Notes under the pieces: model-generated
Database searches by the model: none
The model's input: only the letters and a program-made list of their open reading frames with translations
Told to the model about the DNA's origin: nothing
Shown: in pieces, positions 8,014-16,791 of the stretch
How positions within the stretch are numbered: the stretch's first letter is position 1
Layout: the number at the start of each line of letters is the position of its first letter
Position numbers and translations under genes: made by a program
Source: an uncultured Clostridia bacterium
GTDB taxonomy: Bacteria; Bacillota; Clostridia; TANB77; CAG-508
DNA: 64,000 nt
Direction: 5' to 3'
Assembly (NCBI GenBank): GCA_944393505.1
Contig: CALYAK010000006.1
Coordinates: forward strand, 17,015 to 81,014

Positions 8014-8066
8014 AAAAGAGAAGTATTACAAAAGGAAAAGTAAGAGATAAACGGAGGATAAAATAG

Positions 8067-10637
8067 ATGTATGTGTTCAATAAAATTGTCGTAAATCCGC
8101 AATTACCAAAACGAATTAATCGATTAGGGGAAATTGCGAACAATCTTTGGTGGTCTTGGAATACAGAGTTTTTAAGACTATTTAAAGAAATTGATATTGA
8201 TTTGTGGGAAACGGTTGAAAAAAACCCTGTAAAATTCTTGAAGAGAGTATCTCAAGAAAAATTGGAAGCGGTTTCCGAAAAATGGGAGTTTTTAAAAGAA
8301 TATGATCGTATTGTAGAAAACTTCGATGATTATATGTCCAGTAGAAATACATGGTTTAATCGTACCTATCCAGAAAACAAAAAGGATGTTATTGCTTATT
8401 TTTCAGCAGAATATGGATTAGATCAAATTCTTCCAATTTATTCAGGAGGACTTGGAATCTTATCGGGAGACCACTTAAAATCAGCAAGTGATTTAGGAAT
8501 TCCGATTGTTGCAGTAGGGTTGTTATATCGTAATGGCTATTTTACACAATACATTAACGGAAAAGGAAATCAAGAAACAGAATATAAAGATATTGATATT
8601 GATACATTACCAATTACAAAAGTAAAAGGGGAAGATGGAGAAGATTTGATTATCTACTTAAAATTCCCGAAAAAAGGACTTTACTTAAAAGTGTGGCAGA
8701 TTAATGTAGGACGAGTAAAATTATATTTATTAGATTCTGATATTGATGAAAACATCGAAGAATATCGAAATATTACAACAACACTTTATGGAGGAAATCA
8801 AGAAACACGTATCCAACAAGAAATGATTTTAGGAATGGCAGGAGTAAGTCTTTTAAAAAGCTTAAAGATTAATCCAACTGTTTATCATATGAATGAAGGA
8901 CATTCCGCTTTCCTAACTTTAGAATTAATTAAAAATATTATTAAAGAAAAGAAAGTTTCTTTTGATATCGCAAAAGAAATTGTAACATCGAAAACAGTAT
9001 TTACAACACATACTCCAGTACCAGCAGGAAATGATATTTTCCCATTGGAACTTGTTCGAAAATATTTTAAAGACTTTTGGATCAAGCTTGGTATTTCTGA
9101 AGAGGAATTTCTTGCTCTTGGAATGAAACCAGACAGCAAAAATGAAACAGGCTTTAATATGGGAATTTTAGCGTTAAAAATAGCTGGAAAGAAAAATGGT
9201 GTTAGTAAATTACATGGTGAGGTATCACGTGAATTATTTGGCGAAGTTTGGCCAAACATTGCTGCTAATGAGTCTCCAATTACCTATGTAACTAACGGAA
9301 TCCATACATGTTCATGGCTTGCTTCTAATTTAAAAGATTTATATAATCGTTATTTAACTCCGTATTGGCAGGATAATATCTATAAAGATGAGATTTGGGA
9401 GAAAATTGAGAATATACCAGATGAAAAGTTATGGGAAGAACATACCAAACGAAAAATTAAATTATTACAGATGGTAAAAGAAAATACGACCAACCGATTA
9501 AGGAGAAGCGGATATAGTTACGAAGAAATTAATCGAATTACATCCAATTTAAATCCAGAAGCTTTAACAATTGGATTTGCTAGAAGATTTGCAACTTATA
9601 AAAGAGCTACTTTAATTTTCAAAGACATTGAAAGAATGACACAAATTTTAAATGATTCTCAAAGACCAATTCAAATTATCTTTGCTGGAAAAGCGCACCC
9701 AGCAGATAAAGAAGGACAAGACTTAATTAAATACATTCATGAAATATCGATGAAACCACAATTTAAAGGAAAGATCTTCTTACTTGAAAATTATAATATT
9801 GCGATGTCTAGACTATTAGTAAGTGGGGTTGATGTTTGGTTAAATACTCCAAGAAGACCTATGGAAGCTTCTGGTACAAGTGGACAAAAAGCTTCGGTAA
9901 ATGGTGTCATCAACTTTAGTGTATTAGATGGTTGGTGGGCAGAAGGATACAATTCCTATAATGGTTGGACCATTGGAACTAATAAAGAATATGACAATTA
10001 TGAAGAACAAGATATTGCAGACAGTAATGGAATTTACTATACATTAGAGAACAAGATTGTACCAACTTATTATGAAAAAGATAAAAATGGAATTTCGAAA
10101 AAGTGGTTGAAAATCATGAAAAATTCGATTATTTCAACAGGTGGTAGATTTAGCACTGCTAGAATGCTAGTTGATTATACCAACCAACTATACATTCCAT
10201 TATGTAATTTATATAATAAGTATTGCTCACAATTAGATTTAGTATCTGAATATGAAATTTGGAAAAAAGAAATTCGAACGAATTGGGATGATATTGTCAT
10301 TTCACAAGAGAAAAACGCTGAGTCTCTAACCATTGATGCAGGAAATGAAATTGAAGTATATTGTAAAGTAAAATTGCCAAATATTTCACAAGATTCAATT
10401 GAAGCACAAGTATATTATGGGCAATTTGAAGAAAATGGAACAATGGATCATGTTCAAATTATACCAATGAAATTAGTAGAAGAGGATGATGTAGCAAGAG
10501 AATATCATTATATGGCAAAAATTGAATTAACAACAGGAGGAAATTTCGGTTATACATTCCGTGTTATGCCAAAACATGAAATGCTTTTGGACTCTGCTAA
10601 TTTAGATTTAATTAAATGGATGGAAGAGACAAAATAA
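8067..10637 (+). CDS. glgP: Alpha-glucan (glycogen/maltodextrin) phosphorylase
   Basis: PLP-dependent enzyme releasing glucose-1-phosphate from alpha-1,4-glucans. 856 residues, the long form with an N-terminal DUF3417-like segment (GEIANNLWWSWNTEFLRLF). Family landmarks include AEYGLDQILPIYSGGLGILSG after residue 110, YHMNEGHSAFL near 273, and the PLP-lysine region EASGTSGQKASVNG near 605, followed by SVLDGWWAEGYN. ATG 8067 follows GGAGG by 9 bases. No other glycogen gene is in the window, so the phosphorylase is expressed alone from its own promoter, ending at a strong terminator. Confidence 0.94.
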   Translation: MYVFNKIVVNPQLPKRINRLGEIANNLWWSWNTEFLRLFKEIDIDLWETVEKNPVKFLKRVSQEKLEAVSEKWEFLKEYDRIVENFDDYMSSRNTWFNRTYPENKKDVIAYFSAEYGLDQILPIYSGGLGILSGDHLKSASDLGIPIVAVGLLYRNGYFTQYINGKGNQETEYKDIDIDTLPITKVKGEDGEDLIIYLKFPKKGLYLKVWQINVGRVKLYLLDSDIDENIEEYRNITTTLYGGNQETRIQQEMILGMAGVSLLKSLKINPTVYHMNEGHSAFLTLELIKNIIKEKKVSFDIAKEIVTSKTVFTTHTPVPAGNDIFPLELVRKYFKDFWIKLGISEEEFLALGMKPDSKNETGFNMGILALKIAGKKNGVSKLHGEVSRELFGEVWPNIAANESPITYVTNGIHTCSWLASNLKDLYNRYLTPYWQDNIYKDEIWEKIENIPDEKLWEEHTKRKIKLLQMVKENTTNRLRRSGYSYEEINRITSNLNPEALTIGFARRFATYKRATLIFKDIERMTQILNDSQRPIQIIFAGKAHPADKEGQDLIKYIHEISMKPQFKGKIFLLENYNIAMSRLLVSGVDVWLNTPRRPMEASGTSGQKASVNGVINFSVLDGWWAEGYNSYNGWTIGTNKEYDNYEEQDIADSNGIYYTLENKIVPTYYEKDKNGISKKWLKIMKNSIISTGGRFSTARMLVDYTNQLYIPLCNLYNKYCSQLDLVSEYEIWKKEIRTNWDDIVISQEKNAESLTIDAGNEIEVYCKVKLPNISQDSIEAQVYYGQFEENGTMDHVQIIPMKLVEEDDVAREYHYMAKIELTTGGNFGYTFRVMPKHEMLLDSANLDLIKWMEETK

Positions 10638-10649
10638 AAGAAACTGAAT

Positions 10650-10694
10650 AAACTATCTAGTAGAAGGAAAAGAAAGCTACTAGATAGTTTTTTT
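10650..10694 (+). terminator. Terminator of the glucan phosphorylase gene
   Basis: AAACTATCTAGTAG pairs perfectly with its complement at 10677-10690, followed by T-rich sequence. Confidence 0.9.
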
Positions 10695-10728
10695 CTTGAG
10701 AAAATGACGAATTTTATCGACTTTTGTC

Positions 10729-10757
10729 TTGAAAGAAAAAAACGGGTATGGTATAAT
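10729..10757 (+). promoter_or_regulatory. Extended -10 promoter of pyk
   Basis: TTGAAA (10729-10734), 17-base spacer ending TGG, TATAAT (10752-10757). Confidence 0.8.
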
Positions 10758-10814
10758 ATAGACTGTTTTTGAAAAGGCTAATAATGAAAATTTGTAAATG
10801 GAGGGTATTGAAAC

Positions 10815-12248
10815 ATGAAAAAAACAAAGATCGTATGTACAATAGGACCTGCTACATTAGATGTAGAAGTGTTAAAAAGTTTAATGAAAGCAGGGATGAA
10901 TGTTGCAAGAATTAACTTCTCTCATGGTAGTTATGAGGAACAAAAGAAGTATATTGATGCAGTAAAACAAGCAAGAGAGGAAGTTAATTTACCAGTAGCC
11001 CTACTATTAGATACGCAAGGACCTGAAATTCGTACTGGAAAATTAGAAGAAAACCCAGTTACTTTAAAAGCAGGAGAAACCCTTGTTCTTGCAAATGAAG
11101 ACTTTGTTGGTAACAAAGAAAGAGTTTCTGTAACCTATAAAGAACTATATAAAGATGTTAAACCAGGCGTTATCATGTTAATTGATGATGGAAAAATTGA
11201 ATTAGAAGTAGAAAAAATTGAAGGAAAAGATGTATACTGTAAAATTCTATCTGGAGGAGATCTTGGAAATCGTAAAAGTGTAAATGTACCAGGAGTGCAC
11301 ATTAATTTACCAGCTTTAAAAGAAAAAGATATCAAAGACTTAATTGACGGTTGTAAAGCTGATTTTGATTTTATCGCTGCATCCTTCGTACGTAATGCTA
11401 ATGATGTATTAGAAATTCGTAAAGTATTAGATGAAAATGGCGGAAAACGAATTAAAATTATTTCAAAGATTGAGAACCAAGAAGGAATTGATAATTTCCA
11501 AGAGATTTTAAAAGTAACCGATGGTGTTATGATTGCTCGTGGAGATTTAGGAGTTGAAATTCCAACAGAGGAAGTTCCAGTTGAACAGAAAAAATTAATT
11601 CGTGAATGTAGAAGAGCAGGAAAAACAGTTATTACAGCAACACAAATGTTAGAGTCTATGACCAACAATCCAAGACCAACAAGAGCAGAAGTATCCGATG
11701 TTGCTAATGCAATCTATGATATTACTGGTGCTGTTATGCTATCAGGAGAAAGCGCAACAGGAAAACATCCATTAGAATGTGTAGAAATGATGAGTAGTAT
11801 TGCAAGAGCAGTTGAAAGTAACTTACATTATACAAAAAGATTTAAAGCAGCTCTTTGCGAAGATTATGATTCCAATTATGAATTTAAATTAAATCATTCA
11901 ATTTGTGCAACTGCAATTGAGATGAAAGCAAAAGCAATTGTTACGTATACAGAAATTGGAGATACACCAAATATTTTATCTGGATTTACAATGGATTGTC
12001 CAATCTATGCTGTTACAAAAGACGAGAAGACCTATCGACAAATGGCTTTAACTTGGAATGTTCAACCATTATTAGTATCAGAAGGTGATTCTCCAAAAGA
12101 AGTAATTTCACATGGTATTGATCGATTAAAACAAGAAGGACTATTACAAGAAGGTGACGTTGTTATGATTGCAGGAGGATCTGCAGTATTAACGGATCGT
12201 AAAGCAAGCTTAATTAATCGTACAATGGGTGGCGTATTAAAAATTTAG
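10815..12248 (+). CDS. pyk: Pyruvate kinase
   Basis: Converts phosphoenolpyruvate and ADP to pyruvate and ATP. 477 residues. Motifs: TKIVCTIGPAT at the N-terminus, MNVARINFSHG, LLDTQGPEIRTG, the active-site run KIENQEGIDNF then GVMIARGDLGVEIP, and TATQMLESM with PTRAEVSDVANA. The extra C-terminal PEP-utiliser-like domain of Bacillus-type enzymes is absent, so it is the compact form. It is monocistronic with promoter and terminator. Together with pfk at 45452 and glgP it represents glycolysis in this window. Confidence 0.97.
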   Translation: MKKTKIVCTIGPATLDVEVLKSLMKAGMNVARINFSHGSYEEQKKYIDAVKQAREEVNLPVALLLDTQGPEIRTGKLEENPVTLKAGETLVLANEDFVGNKERVSVTYKELYKDVKPGVIMLIDDGKIELEVEKIEGKDVYCKILSGGDLGNRKSVNVPGVHINLPALKEKDIKDLIDGCKADFDFIAASFVRNANDVLEIRKVLDENGGKRIKIISKIENQEGIDNFQEILKVTDGVMIARGDLGVEIPTEEVPVEQKKLIRECRRAGKTVITATQMLESMTNNPRPTRAEVSDVANAIYDITGAVMLSGESATGKHPLECVEMMSSIARAVESNLHYTKRFKAALCEDYDSNYEFKLNHSICATAIEMKAKAIVTYTEIGDTPNILSGFTMDCPIYAVTKDEKTYRQMALTWNVQPLLVSEGDSPKEVISHGIDRLKQEGLLQEGDVVMIAGGSAVLTDRKASLINRTMGGVLKI

Positions 12249-12256
12249 TAAAGTCA

Positions 12257-12287
12257 AAAGAAAGAACGAGATGTTCTTTCTTTTTTT
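12257..12287 (+). terminator. Terminator of pyk
   Basis: AAAGAAAGAAC pairs with GTTCTTTCTTT around GAGAT, then T-run. Confidence 0.88.
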
Positions 12288-12314
12288 GTGCTTATGAGTT
12301 AAGGAAGAAAGAGA

Positions 12315-12343
12315 TCACATTTCCTCGAAAATCTGCATAAAAT
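12315..12343 (+). promoter_or_regulatory. Sigma-E-like sporulation promoter of the cotJ operon
   Basis: TCACATT (12315-12321), 14-base spacer, CATAAAAT (12336-12343). This is close to the sigma-E pattern (-35 like TCATATT, -10 CATAnAnT). No sigma-A promoter is evident here. cotJ is a sigma-E operon in Bacillus subtilis, which agrees. Confidence 0.6.
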
Positions 12344-12375
12344 GTAATATAACGTTTAAAAAGGAGGAAAGAAAA

Positions 12376-12720
12376 ATGTATAATTGCAAATGCAATAAAT
12401 GCTGTGGATGTAAGAATATGAAAGAGGATATGTTTGATGATACCTGTGACCATATTCCTTTTTTATCCGATATGCCAAATGACCAAGATGATTGTGCTTG
12501 CGGATTTGATGAGGAAGAAAATTTATTCCCAGATAATCCAATGTTTGGTCAAAGTTATGTACCAATTCAGCGTATGAATAAGACTTTTGAGCCATCTGTA
12601 GGATTAAGAATGGGAACCATATTTCCAGAACTTGTGAGTCCTTATGCACCATGTCAAAGTTTAGAAGAGATTGCTTTTATTAAAGCAACGAATAAGATTG
12701 GGGAGGGATGTAATCGATGA
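12376..12720 (+). CDS. cotJA: Spore coat-associated protein CotJA
   Basis: 114 residues. The C-terminal half carries the CotJA pattern: SYVPIQRMNKTF, then GLRMGTIFPELVSPYAP. The N-terminal 60 residues are Cys-rich and acidic (CKCNKCCGCKN and later DDCACGFDEEE), longer than the Bacillus protein and perhaps metal-binding or cross-linked. A ribosome site AAGGAGG precedes the ATG. First gene of a three-gene operon; its stop overlaps cotJB by 4 bases. It acts in assembly of the inner spore coat. Confidence 0.88.
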   Translation: MYNCKCNKCCGCKNMKEDMFDDTCDHIPFLSDMPNDQDDCACGFDEEENLFPDNPMFGQSYVPIQRMNKTFEPSVGLRMGTIFPELVSPYAPCQSLEEIAFIKATNKIGEGCNR

Positions 12721-12989
12721 TGAAATGTGATTGTCAAAATATGAATACAAGAGAAGAAATGCTTCAAGAAATTCGAGAGATTGGATTTACAATCATTGAA
12801 TTAGGGTTATATCTTAACACTCAACCAGATGATGAAAGAGCCGTTTGTATGCACAGAGAATATTGTAAAAAATATCGTGAACTAACGGATAAATATCAAA
12901 AAGTATATGGTCCTTTAACCATTTATTTCCCATGTAATAAGTGGAGATGGTTAGAAGAGCCTTGGCCATGGGAAAGGGGGAATAATTAG
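12717..12989 (+). CDS. cotJB: Spore coat protein CotJB
   Basis: 90 residues. Family features are EMLQEIREIGFTIIELGLYL and the C-terminal YGPLTIYFPCNKWRWLEEPW with its conserved Trp-rich end. The ATG at 12717 overlaps the cotJA stop; an ATG three bases later is an alternative. cotJC begins 3 bases after the stop, so the three products are made together. Confidence 0.92.
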   Translation: MMKCDCQNMNTREEMLQEIREIGFTIIELGLYLNTQPDDERAVCMHREYCKKYRELTDKYQKVYGPLTIYFPCNKWRWLEEPWPWERGNN

Positions 12990-12991
12990 TT

Positions 12992-13624
12992 ATGTGGACG
13001 TATAATAAAGTTTTAGAATATCCAGTTAACATCAAGAATCCAAATCCAAGACTTGCAAAGTTCATTATTTCTCAATATGGAGGTCCAGATGGAGAATTGG
13101 CAGCATCACTAAGATATTTATCGCAAAGATTTGCTATGCCAGATCAAAAATCAAAAGCTATTTTAAACGATATTGGTACAGAAGAATTAGCTCACTTAGA
13201 AATGGTAGGAAGTATCGTTCACCAGTTAACCGATGGGGTTTGCCCAGAAGAGTTAGAAAAAGTTGGATTGGGAGCATATTATACAGATCATGGAGTGGAT
13301 GTATATCCACAATCAGCTGCTGGAGTTCCTTTCTCAGCATCTGTGCTTGCTTGTAAAGGTGATCCAATTGCAAATTTACAAGAAGACTTAGCTGCAGAAC
13401 AAAAAGCAAGAGCGACTTATGAAAAACTAATTGATCTATGTAAAGATGATCCAGATGTACTTGATCCACTTCGTTTCTTAAGACAAAGAGAAATCGTTCA
13501 CTTCCAAAGATTTGGAGAAGCCTTAAGAGGGGTACAAGATAAATTAGCAGAAAAGAAATTCTATATGAATGATATGAAATGCGATATGAACCATAATATG
13601 GATAATAGTTGTGGTTGTAATTAA
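12992..13624 (+). CDS. cotJC: Spore coat CotJC, manganese-catalase family
   Basis: 210 residues, four-helix ferritin-like fold with the dimanganese ligand pattern: GTEELAHLEMV (about residues 62-72), a Glu in AAEQKARATYE (about 134-144) and REIVHFQRF (about 165-173). CotJC proteins are coat components related to Mn catalases and may give peroxide resistance to the spore. The C-terminal CDMNHNMDNSCGCN is a Cys/Met/His tail typical of clostridial members. Last gene of the operon; a strong terminator follows. Confidence 0.94.
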   Translation: MWTYNKVLEYPVNIKNPNPRLAKFIISQYGGPDGELAASLRYLSQRFAMPDQKSKAILNDIGTEELAHLEMVGSIVHQLTDGVCPEELEKVGLGAYYTDHGVDVYPQSAAGVPFSASVLACKGDPIANLQEDLAAEQKARATYEKLIDLCKDDPDVLDPLRFLRQREIVHFQRFGEALRGVQDKLAEKKFYMNDMKCDMNHNMDNSCGCN

Positions 13625-13639
13625 AATAACCAATTATGA

Positions 13640-13678
13640 AAGACTCCTATATACTCAATATAGGAGTCTTATTTTTTT
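13640..13678 (+). terminator. Terminator of the cotJ operon
   Basis: AAGACTCCTATA pairs perfectly with TATAGGAGTCTT, followed by ATTTTTTT. Confidence 0.92.
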
Positions 13679-13700
13679 GGTGGAGAACGATTTAAAATAA

Positions 13701-13729
13701 TTGACAAGGAAAATAATTATCGATAAAAT
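13701..13729 (+). promoter_or_regulatory. Promoter of the 273-aa membrane gene
   Basis: TTGACA (13701-13706), 17-base spacer, TAAAAT (13724-13729). Confidence 0.75.
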
Positions 13730-13754
13730 AAAGAAAAAAAGAGGGGAAAAATAT

Positions 13755-14576
13755 ATGGGATTAGCATCTTTAATATTAAGCATTATTGGTATCATGTGTT
13801 GCATATCAATAATATTTGCACCGATTGGTGTTGTTTTAACACTGATTGGATTGATTTTAGGAATTGTAGATACAGTTAAAAAAGGAAAAACAGGAGAAAA
13901 AAGAGGAGTTAGCGTAACTGGTTTAGTTTTGAATGCTGTATTCTTAGTAATCTTACTTGTAGAAAGTCTAATTGTAATAATTGGCTTTGGATTAGCAATT
14001 TTCAATAAAACTGTGGACACAACAGATAGTGGAATGACAAATCGTATTTATTCTAATAGCTATGATTACGATGAGGATATCATCAGTAATAGTATTAGTA
14101 GTAATATTGGTAATATCTTAGCTAGCGGAAACACATTGGATCAATTGCAAAGCAAAGATGAAATTTCTGGAAATCGTTTTATAGGAAAATATGAAGATTC
14201 TTTATTAGATTTAAAACGAGACGGAACATTTCTTTATTATCGTGATAAAGATGATTTAACAGACAACTATTACGAGGGAACTTATGAAGTATATCAAGGG
14301 GAAGATGCGGTAGAATACATTACAACAGAATTAGTAAGCTATGGAGTAACAGAGCAAGAATTAAGAGCGTTCTTTACGAGAAATACAGGAGAGATGTCAG
14401 TCGATAATTTTTATTGCTTAGTGCTAAATAATCAGACTTGTATTATCAATGGAGAAAATACAATCGATACGCCAGTAGCAACGCCATATTATGGTTTCTA
14501 TCTTGAGGATCAAAATTTATTCCGAATTGTCAATATGAATACAGCAAGCTATGTATATTTTGAAAAAGATGTTTAA
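13755..14576 (+). CDS. DUF4190-like membrane protein with extracellular domain
   Basis: 273 residues. Residues 1-80 form two membrane hairpins around a basic loop VDTVKKGKTGEKRG, like the protein at 4316-4642. The remaining about 190 residues, after a Ser/Asn-rich linker, are probably outside the cell; they contain RFIGKYEDSLLDLKRDGTF and a repeated beta-like pattern ending YVYFEKDV. ATG 13755 is used: GAGGGG is just upstream, while the frame upstream runs into the promoter. The outer domain looks like a lipocalin-type or META-like barrel, but this is a guess. Confidence 0.75.
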   Translation: MGLASLILSIIGIMCCISIIFAPIGVVLTLIGLILGIVDTVKKGKTGEKRGVSVTGLVLNAVFLVILLVESLIVIIGFGLAIFNKTVDTTDSGMTNRIYSNSYDYDEDIISNSISSNIGNILASGNTLDQLQSKDEISGNRFIGKYEDSLLDLKRDGTFLYYRDKDDLTDNYYEGTYEVYQGEDAVEYITTELVSYGVTEQELRAFFTRNTGEMSVDNFYCLVLNNQTCIINGENTIDTPVATPYYGFYLEDQNLFRIVNMNTASYVYFEKDV

Positions 14577-14612
14577 TCGAGTTTTTTAAAAAAGATAAAA
14601 AGGAAATAAAAA

Positions 14613-15311
14613 ATGAATAAGAAACAGATTAAAGCACTTCTCATGGAAATGAGAAGTGTAGAGAATGGAGAAAGAGTTGATTATCTGCTGGGAATAATTG
14701 ATGAAATGGAAGAAGAAAAAATCCAAAAAATAGTAATTCAATTAGGCAATCATCCTGAAAAAATCCGACAATTTTTAGCTAGAAAAATAGAAGAAGGAAA
14801 CAGAAAAACGGAAGAAAAATATCCGATTAATGCGATGTTTACCTATGGAATAACAGGGGACTGCATCCATTTTCATCTGCCAGAAGATTTGCACGAGTTA
14901 TTAAGACAAAAAGGTTCTTTTGCAACGATGGATCAAATCAATCTGTATTTGTTAGATGCAATTGAACGAATACAAAATTTGAGGGCTCAAGGAGATTATC
15001 GCTTACAAGACAAAAGAAGTTTTTATATGATTTCACCGATTTTAATTCGAAGAGAGTTAAAATTTTTAGAAAGCTTAGATTTTCAAACGAGATATTATTT
15101 TAGACACCAATTACAAGATGAAACTTTTCGAGAAAAAAATCCGGAAGCGAAATTTGCTACGCAAATATTTGGAACCGAAAAAGGAGTAGGAACAGCAAGT
15201 CTTCTTTGGGAACGAACATTAACACCAGAATGGCAAGCTAAAAAGGAAGAAAAAAAGCAAGAATTTTTAAAAAGAGGAGCTACACTAGAAGAAAAAGCTC
15301 CAGAAAAGTAA
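14613..15311 (+). CDS. Uncharacterised 232-aa protein
   Basis: I do not recognise the family. The N-terminal 60 residues are helical and charged (EMEEEKIQKIVIQLG). A central part YGITGDCIHFHLPEDLHELL is strikingly specific and could be a conserved core with His and Cys. No signal peptide or membrane segment is present and the C-terminus is Lys/Glu-rich. It starts 36 bases after the membrane gene and 12 bases before the DUF296 gene, so it probably sits in the same transcript. Confidence 0.72.
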   Translation: MNKKQIKALLMEMRSVENGERVDYLLGIIDEMEEEKIQKIVIQLGNHPEKIRQFLARKIEEGNRKTEEKYPINAMFTYGITGDCIHFHLPEDLHELLRQKGSFATMDQINLYLLDAIERIQNLRAQGDYRLQDKRSFYMISPILIRRELKFLESLDFQTRYYFRHQLQDETFREKNPEAKFATQIFGTEKGVGTASLLWERTLTPEWQAKKEEKKQEFLKRGATLEEKAPEK

Positions 15312-15323
15312 GGAGAAAATAAA

Positions 15324-15749
15324 ATGGAATATCGAAAATTTAATGATGTTATTGTAACAAGAATTGATAAAGGGGAAGAAATTTTAGAAAAAATTAAAGA
15401 AATTGCATTACAAGAAAATATTAAACTTGCGCATATTAGTGCGTTAGGAGCAGTAAATGATTTTACGGTTGGGGTATTTAAGACAAAAGAGAAAAAATAT
15501 GAAGCAAACCACTTTACAGGAGATCATGAAATTGTGTCATTAACCGGTACTATTAATACGATGAATGGCGAATTTTATTCTCACTTACATATGAGTGCTG
15601 GAGACGAAAAGGGAAATGTTTTTGGAGGACATTTAAATCAAGCGATTGTAAGTGCTACTTGTGAGATGATCATTACAATTATTCATGGAGAAGTAGATCG
15701 AAAGTTTGATGAAGAAATCGGATTAAACTTATTTGATTTTAAAGAATAG
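15324..15749 (+). CDS. PPC/DUF296 domain protein
   Basis: 141 residues, a single PPC (DUF296) domain from end to end. The metal/trimer motif HLHMSAGDEKGNVFGGHL is at about residues 92-109, preceded by the core LAHISALGAVNDFTVGVF. Plant members bind AT-rich DNA through an added AT-hook; bacterial ones such as this lack it and their role is uncertain. RBS AAGGAG lies just upstream. Last gene before a shared terminator. Confidence 0.9.
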   Translation: MEYRKFNDVIVTRIDKGEEILEKIKEIALQENIKLAHISALGAVNDFTVGVFKTKEKKYEANHFTGDHEIVSLTGTINTMNGEFYSHLHMSAGDEKGNVFGGHLNQAIVSATCEMIITIIHGEVDRKFDEEIGLNLFDFKE

Positions 15750-15777
15750 AAAGAAAAACGAGAAGAAAGAAAAAAAT

Positions 15778-15814
15778 AAAATCGGTACGAAGAGAAATCG
15801 CACCGGTTTTATTT
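15778..15814. terminator. Bidirectional terminator between convergent genes
   Basis: AAAATCGGT pairs with ACCGGTTTT (one G-U). A-runs before and T-runs after allow use on both strands, between DUF296 and the MazG-like gene. Confidence 0.8.
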
Positions 15815-16145
15815 AGTTTAAACGATTATGTTTATATGGTCTTGTTTCGTTATATGCCATTTTTTCTAGAATAATTTTTTCTAAATCAATATTCATTCCA
15901 CCGCAAAAGTCAAAAATACGGATGACAACATCAGCAAGTTCAGAAGGAATTCCACAAGGTTTTCCGTTTTCCTCATAATAGGTTTCATTGAAATCTTTTT
16001 TAGAACGATATTCTTCGTAAGCTTCTGATAATTCACAATGCATTAAAGAGATAACTTCTCCGAAATTTTTTTCACCTTCCCAAAATCCATGTTTTTTGGA
16101 ATTTTCATAAGCTCTTTGAACAAGAGATGGTATGTTATTATCCAT
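15813..16145 (-). CDS. MazG-like nucleotide pyrophosphohydrolase
   Basis: 110 residues, all-alpha NTP pyrophosphatase superfamily. The metal-binding pattern is visible as CELSEAYEEYR (about residues 37-47) and SELADVVIRIFDFCGG (about 68-83), giving the E-xx-E/E-xx-D arrangement of the MazG fold. Substrate unknown; members hydrolyse aberrant or signalling nucleotides. TAGGAGGAAAC lies just before the ATG. It follows the Fic gene on the same strand with a 26-base gap, so it may be the last gene of the antitoxin-Fic transcript. Confidence 0.82.
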   Translation of the reverse strand: MDNNIPSLVQRAYENSKKHGFWEGEKNFGEVISLMHCELSEAYEEYRSKKDFNETYYEENGKPCGIPSELADVVIRIFDFCGGMNIDLEKIILEKMAYNETRPYKHNRLN

Positions 16146-16171
16146 AGTTTCCTCCTAATATTTTTCGATTT

Positions 16172-16780
16172 TTATTTTTGAGAATCAAGTTTATCTAAAC
16201 ATTGAAAAATTAATTTCGATAAATCAGTATCATCATAAATGGATTTAATACTTGCTTGCAACATATCTTGTGATGAAATATTGGTTAGATTAAAGAGATA
16301 ACCATTTTTTAAAGCTAACTGACGAATATATTCTCGAATGGTTCGACCATTACCTTCACGAAAAGGATGCAAAACATTTAGTTCGGATAAATAATAAGCC
16401 AAACGTTTTGCTAAATCTTCTTTGGAAAGATTCGCTAAGTAATTTTCCTTTTTTAATTGATTCGTTAAACGATCGAGTTCTTCTTGAATAAATTCCCATT
16501 CAGCAAAACGAAAATGGTCTTTTGCGATATTTTCAGTACGAAGCATTCCGGCAAATGGGTAAATATCTCCAAAAATAAATTGATGAATGCTAATCAAATG
16601 TTGAGAGGAGAAATCTCCGGTAATTCCTTTTTGCCTTAATTCATAAAGTTTAATAAGAACTAATTGCGTTTCCACCTTTTGTAGTTTGTCAGCATCCATA
16701 ATATTTAATTTGTTTTTTAAAATATGACTGTTTGGATAACAGTAAATTGAATTTCGTGCCTCATAAAAATTTTCATCCAT
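16172..16780 (-). CDS. Fic-domain AMP-transferase
   Basis: 202 residues. The catalytic motif HPFREGNGRTIREYIRQLA is near residues 137-155, matching HxFx(D/E)GNGRxxR with the catalytic His and both Arg. The upstream flap region has YPFAGMLRTENIAKDHFRFA. Fic enzymes usually transfer AMP to a hydroxyl side chain of a target protein. No inhibitory [S/T]xxxE[G/N] helix is obvious inside the protein, which fits class I Fic toxins silenced by a separate antitoxin. A small gene of that kind lies 11 bases upstream. The ribosome site AGGATG overlaps the antitoxin stop region. Confidence 0.92.
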   Translation of the reverse strand: MDENFYEARNSIYCYPNSHILKNKLNIMDADKLQKVETQLVLIKLYELRQKGITGDFSSQHLISIHQFIFGDIYPFAGMLRTENIAKDHFRFAEWEFIQEELDRLTNQLKKENYLANLSKEDLAKRLAYYLSELNVLHPFREGNGRTIREYIRQLALKNGYLFNLTNISSQDMLQASIKSIYDDTDLSKLIFQCLDKLDSQK

Positions 16781-16791
16781 CGTAAATCATC

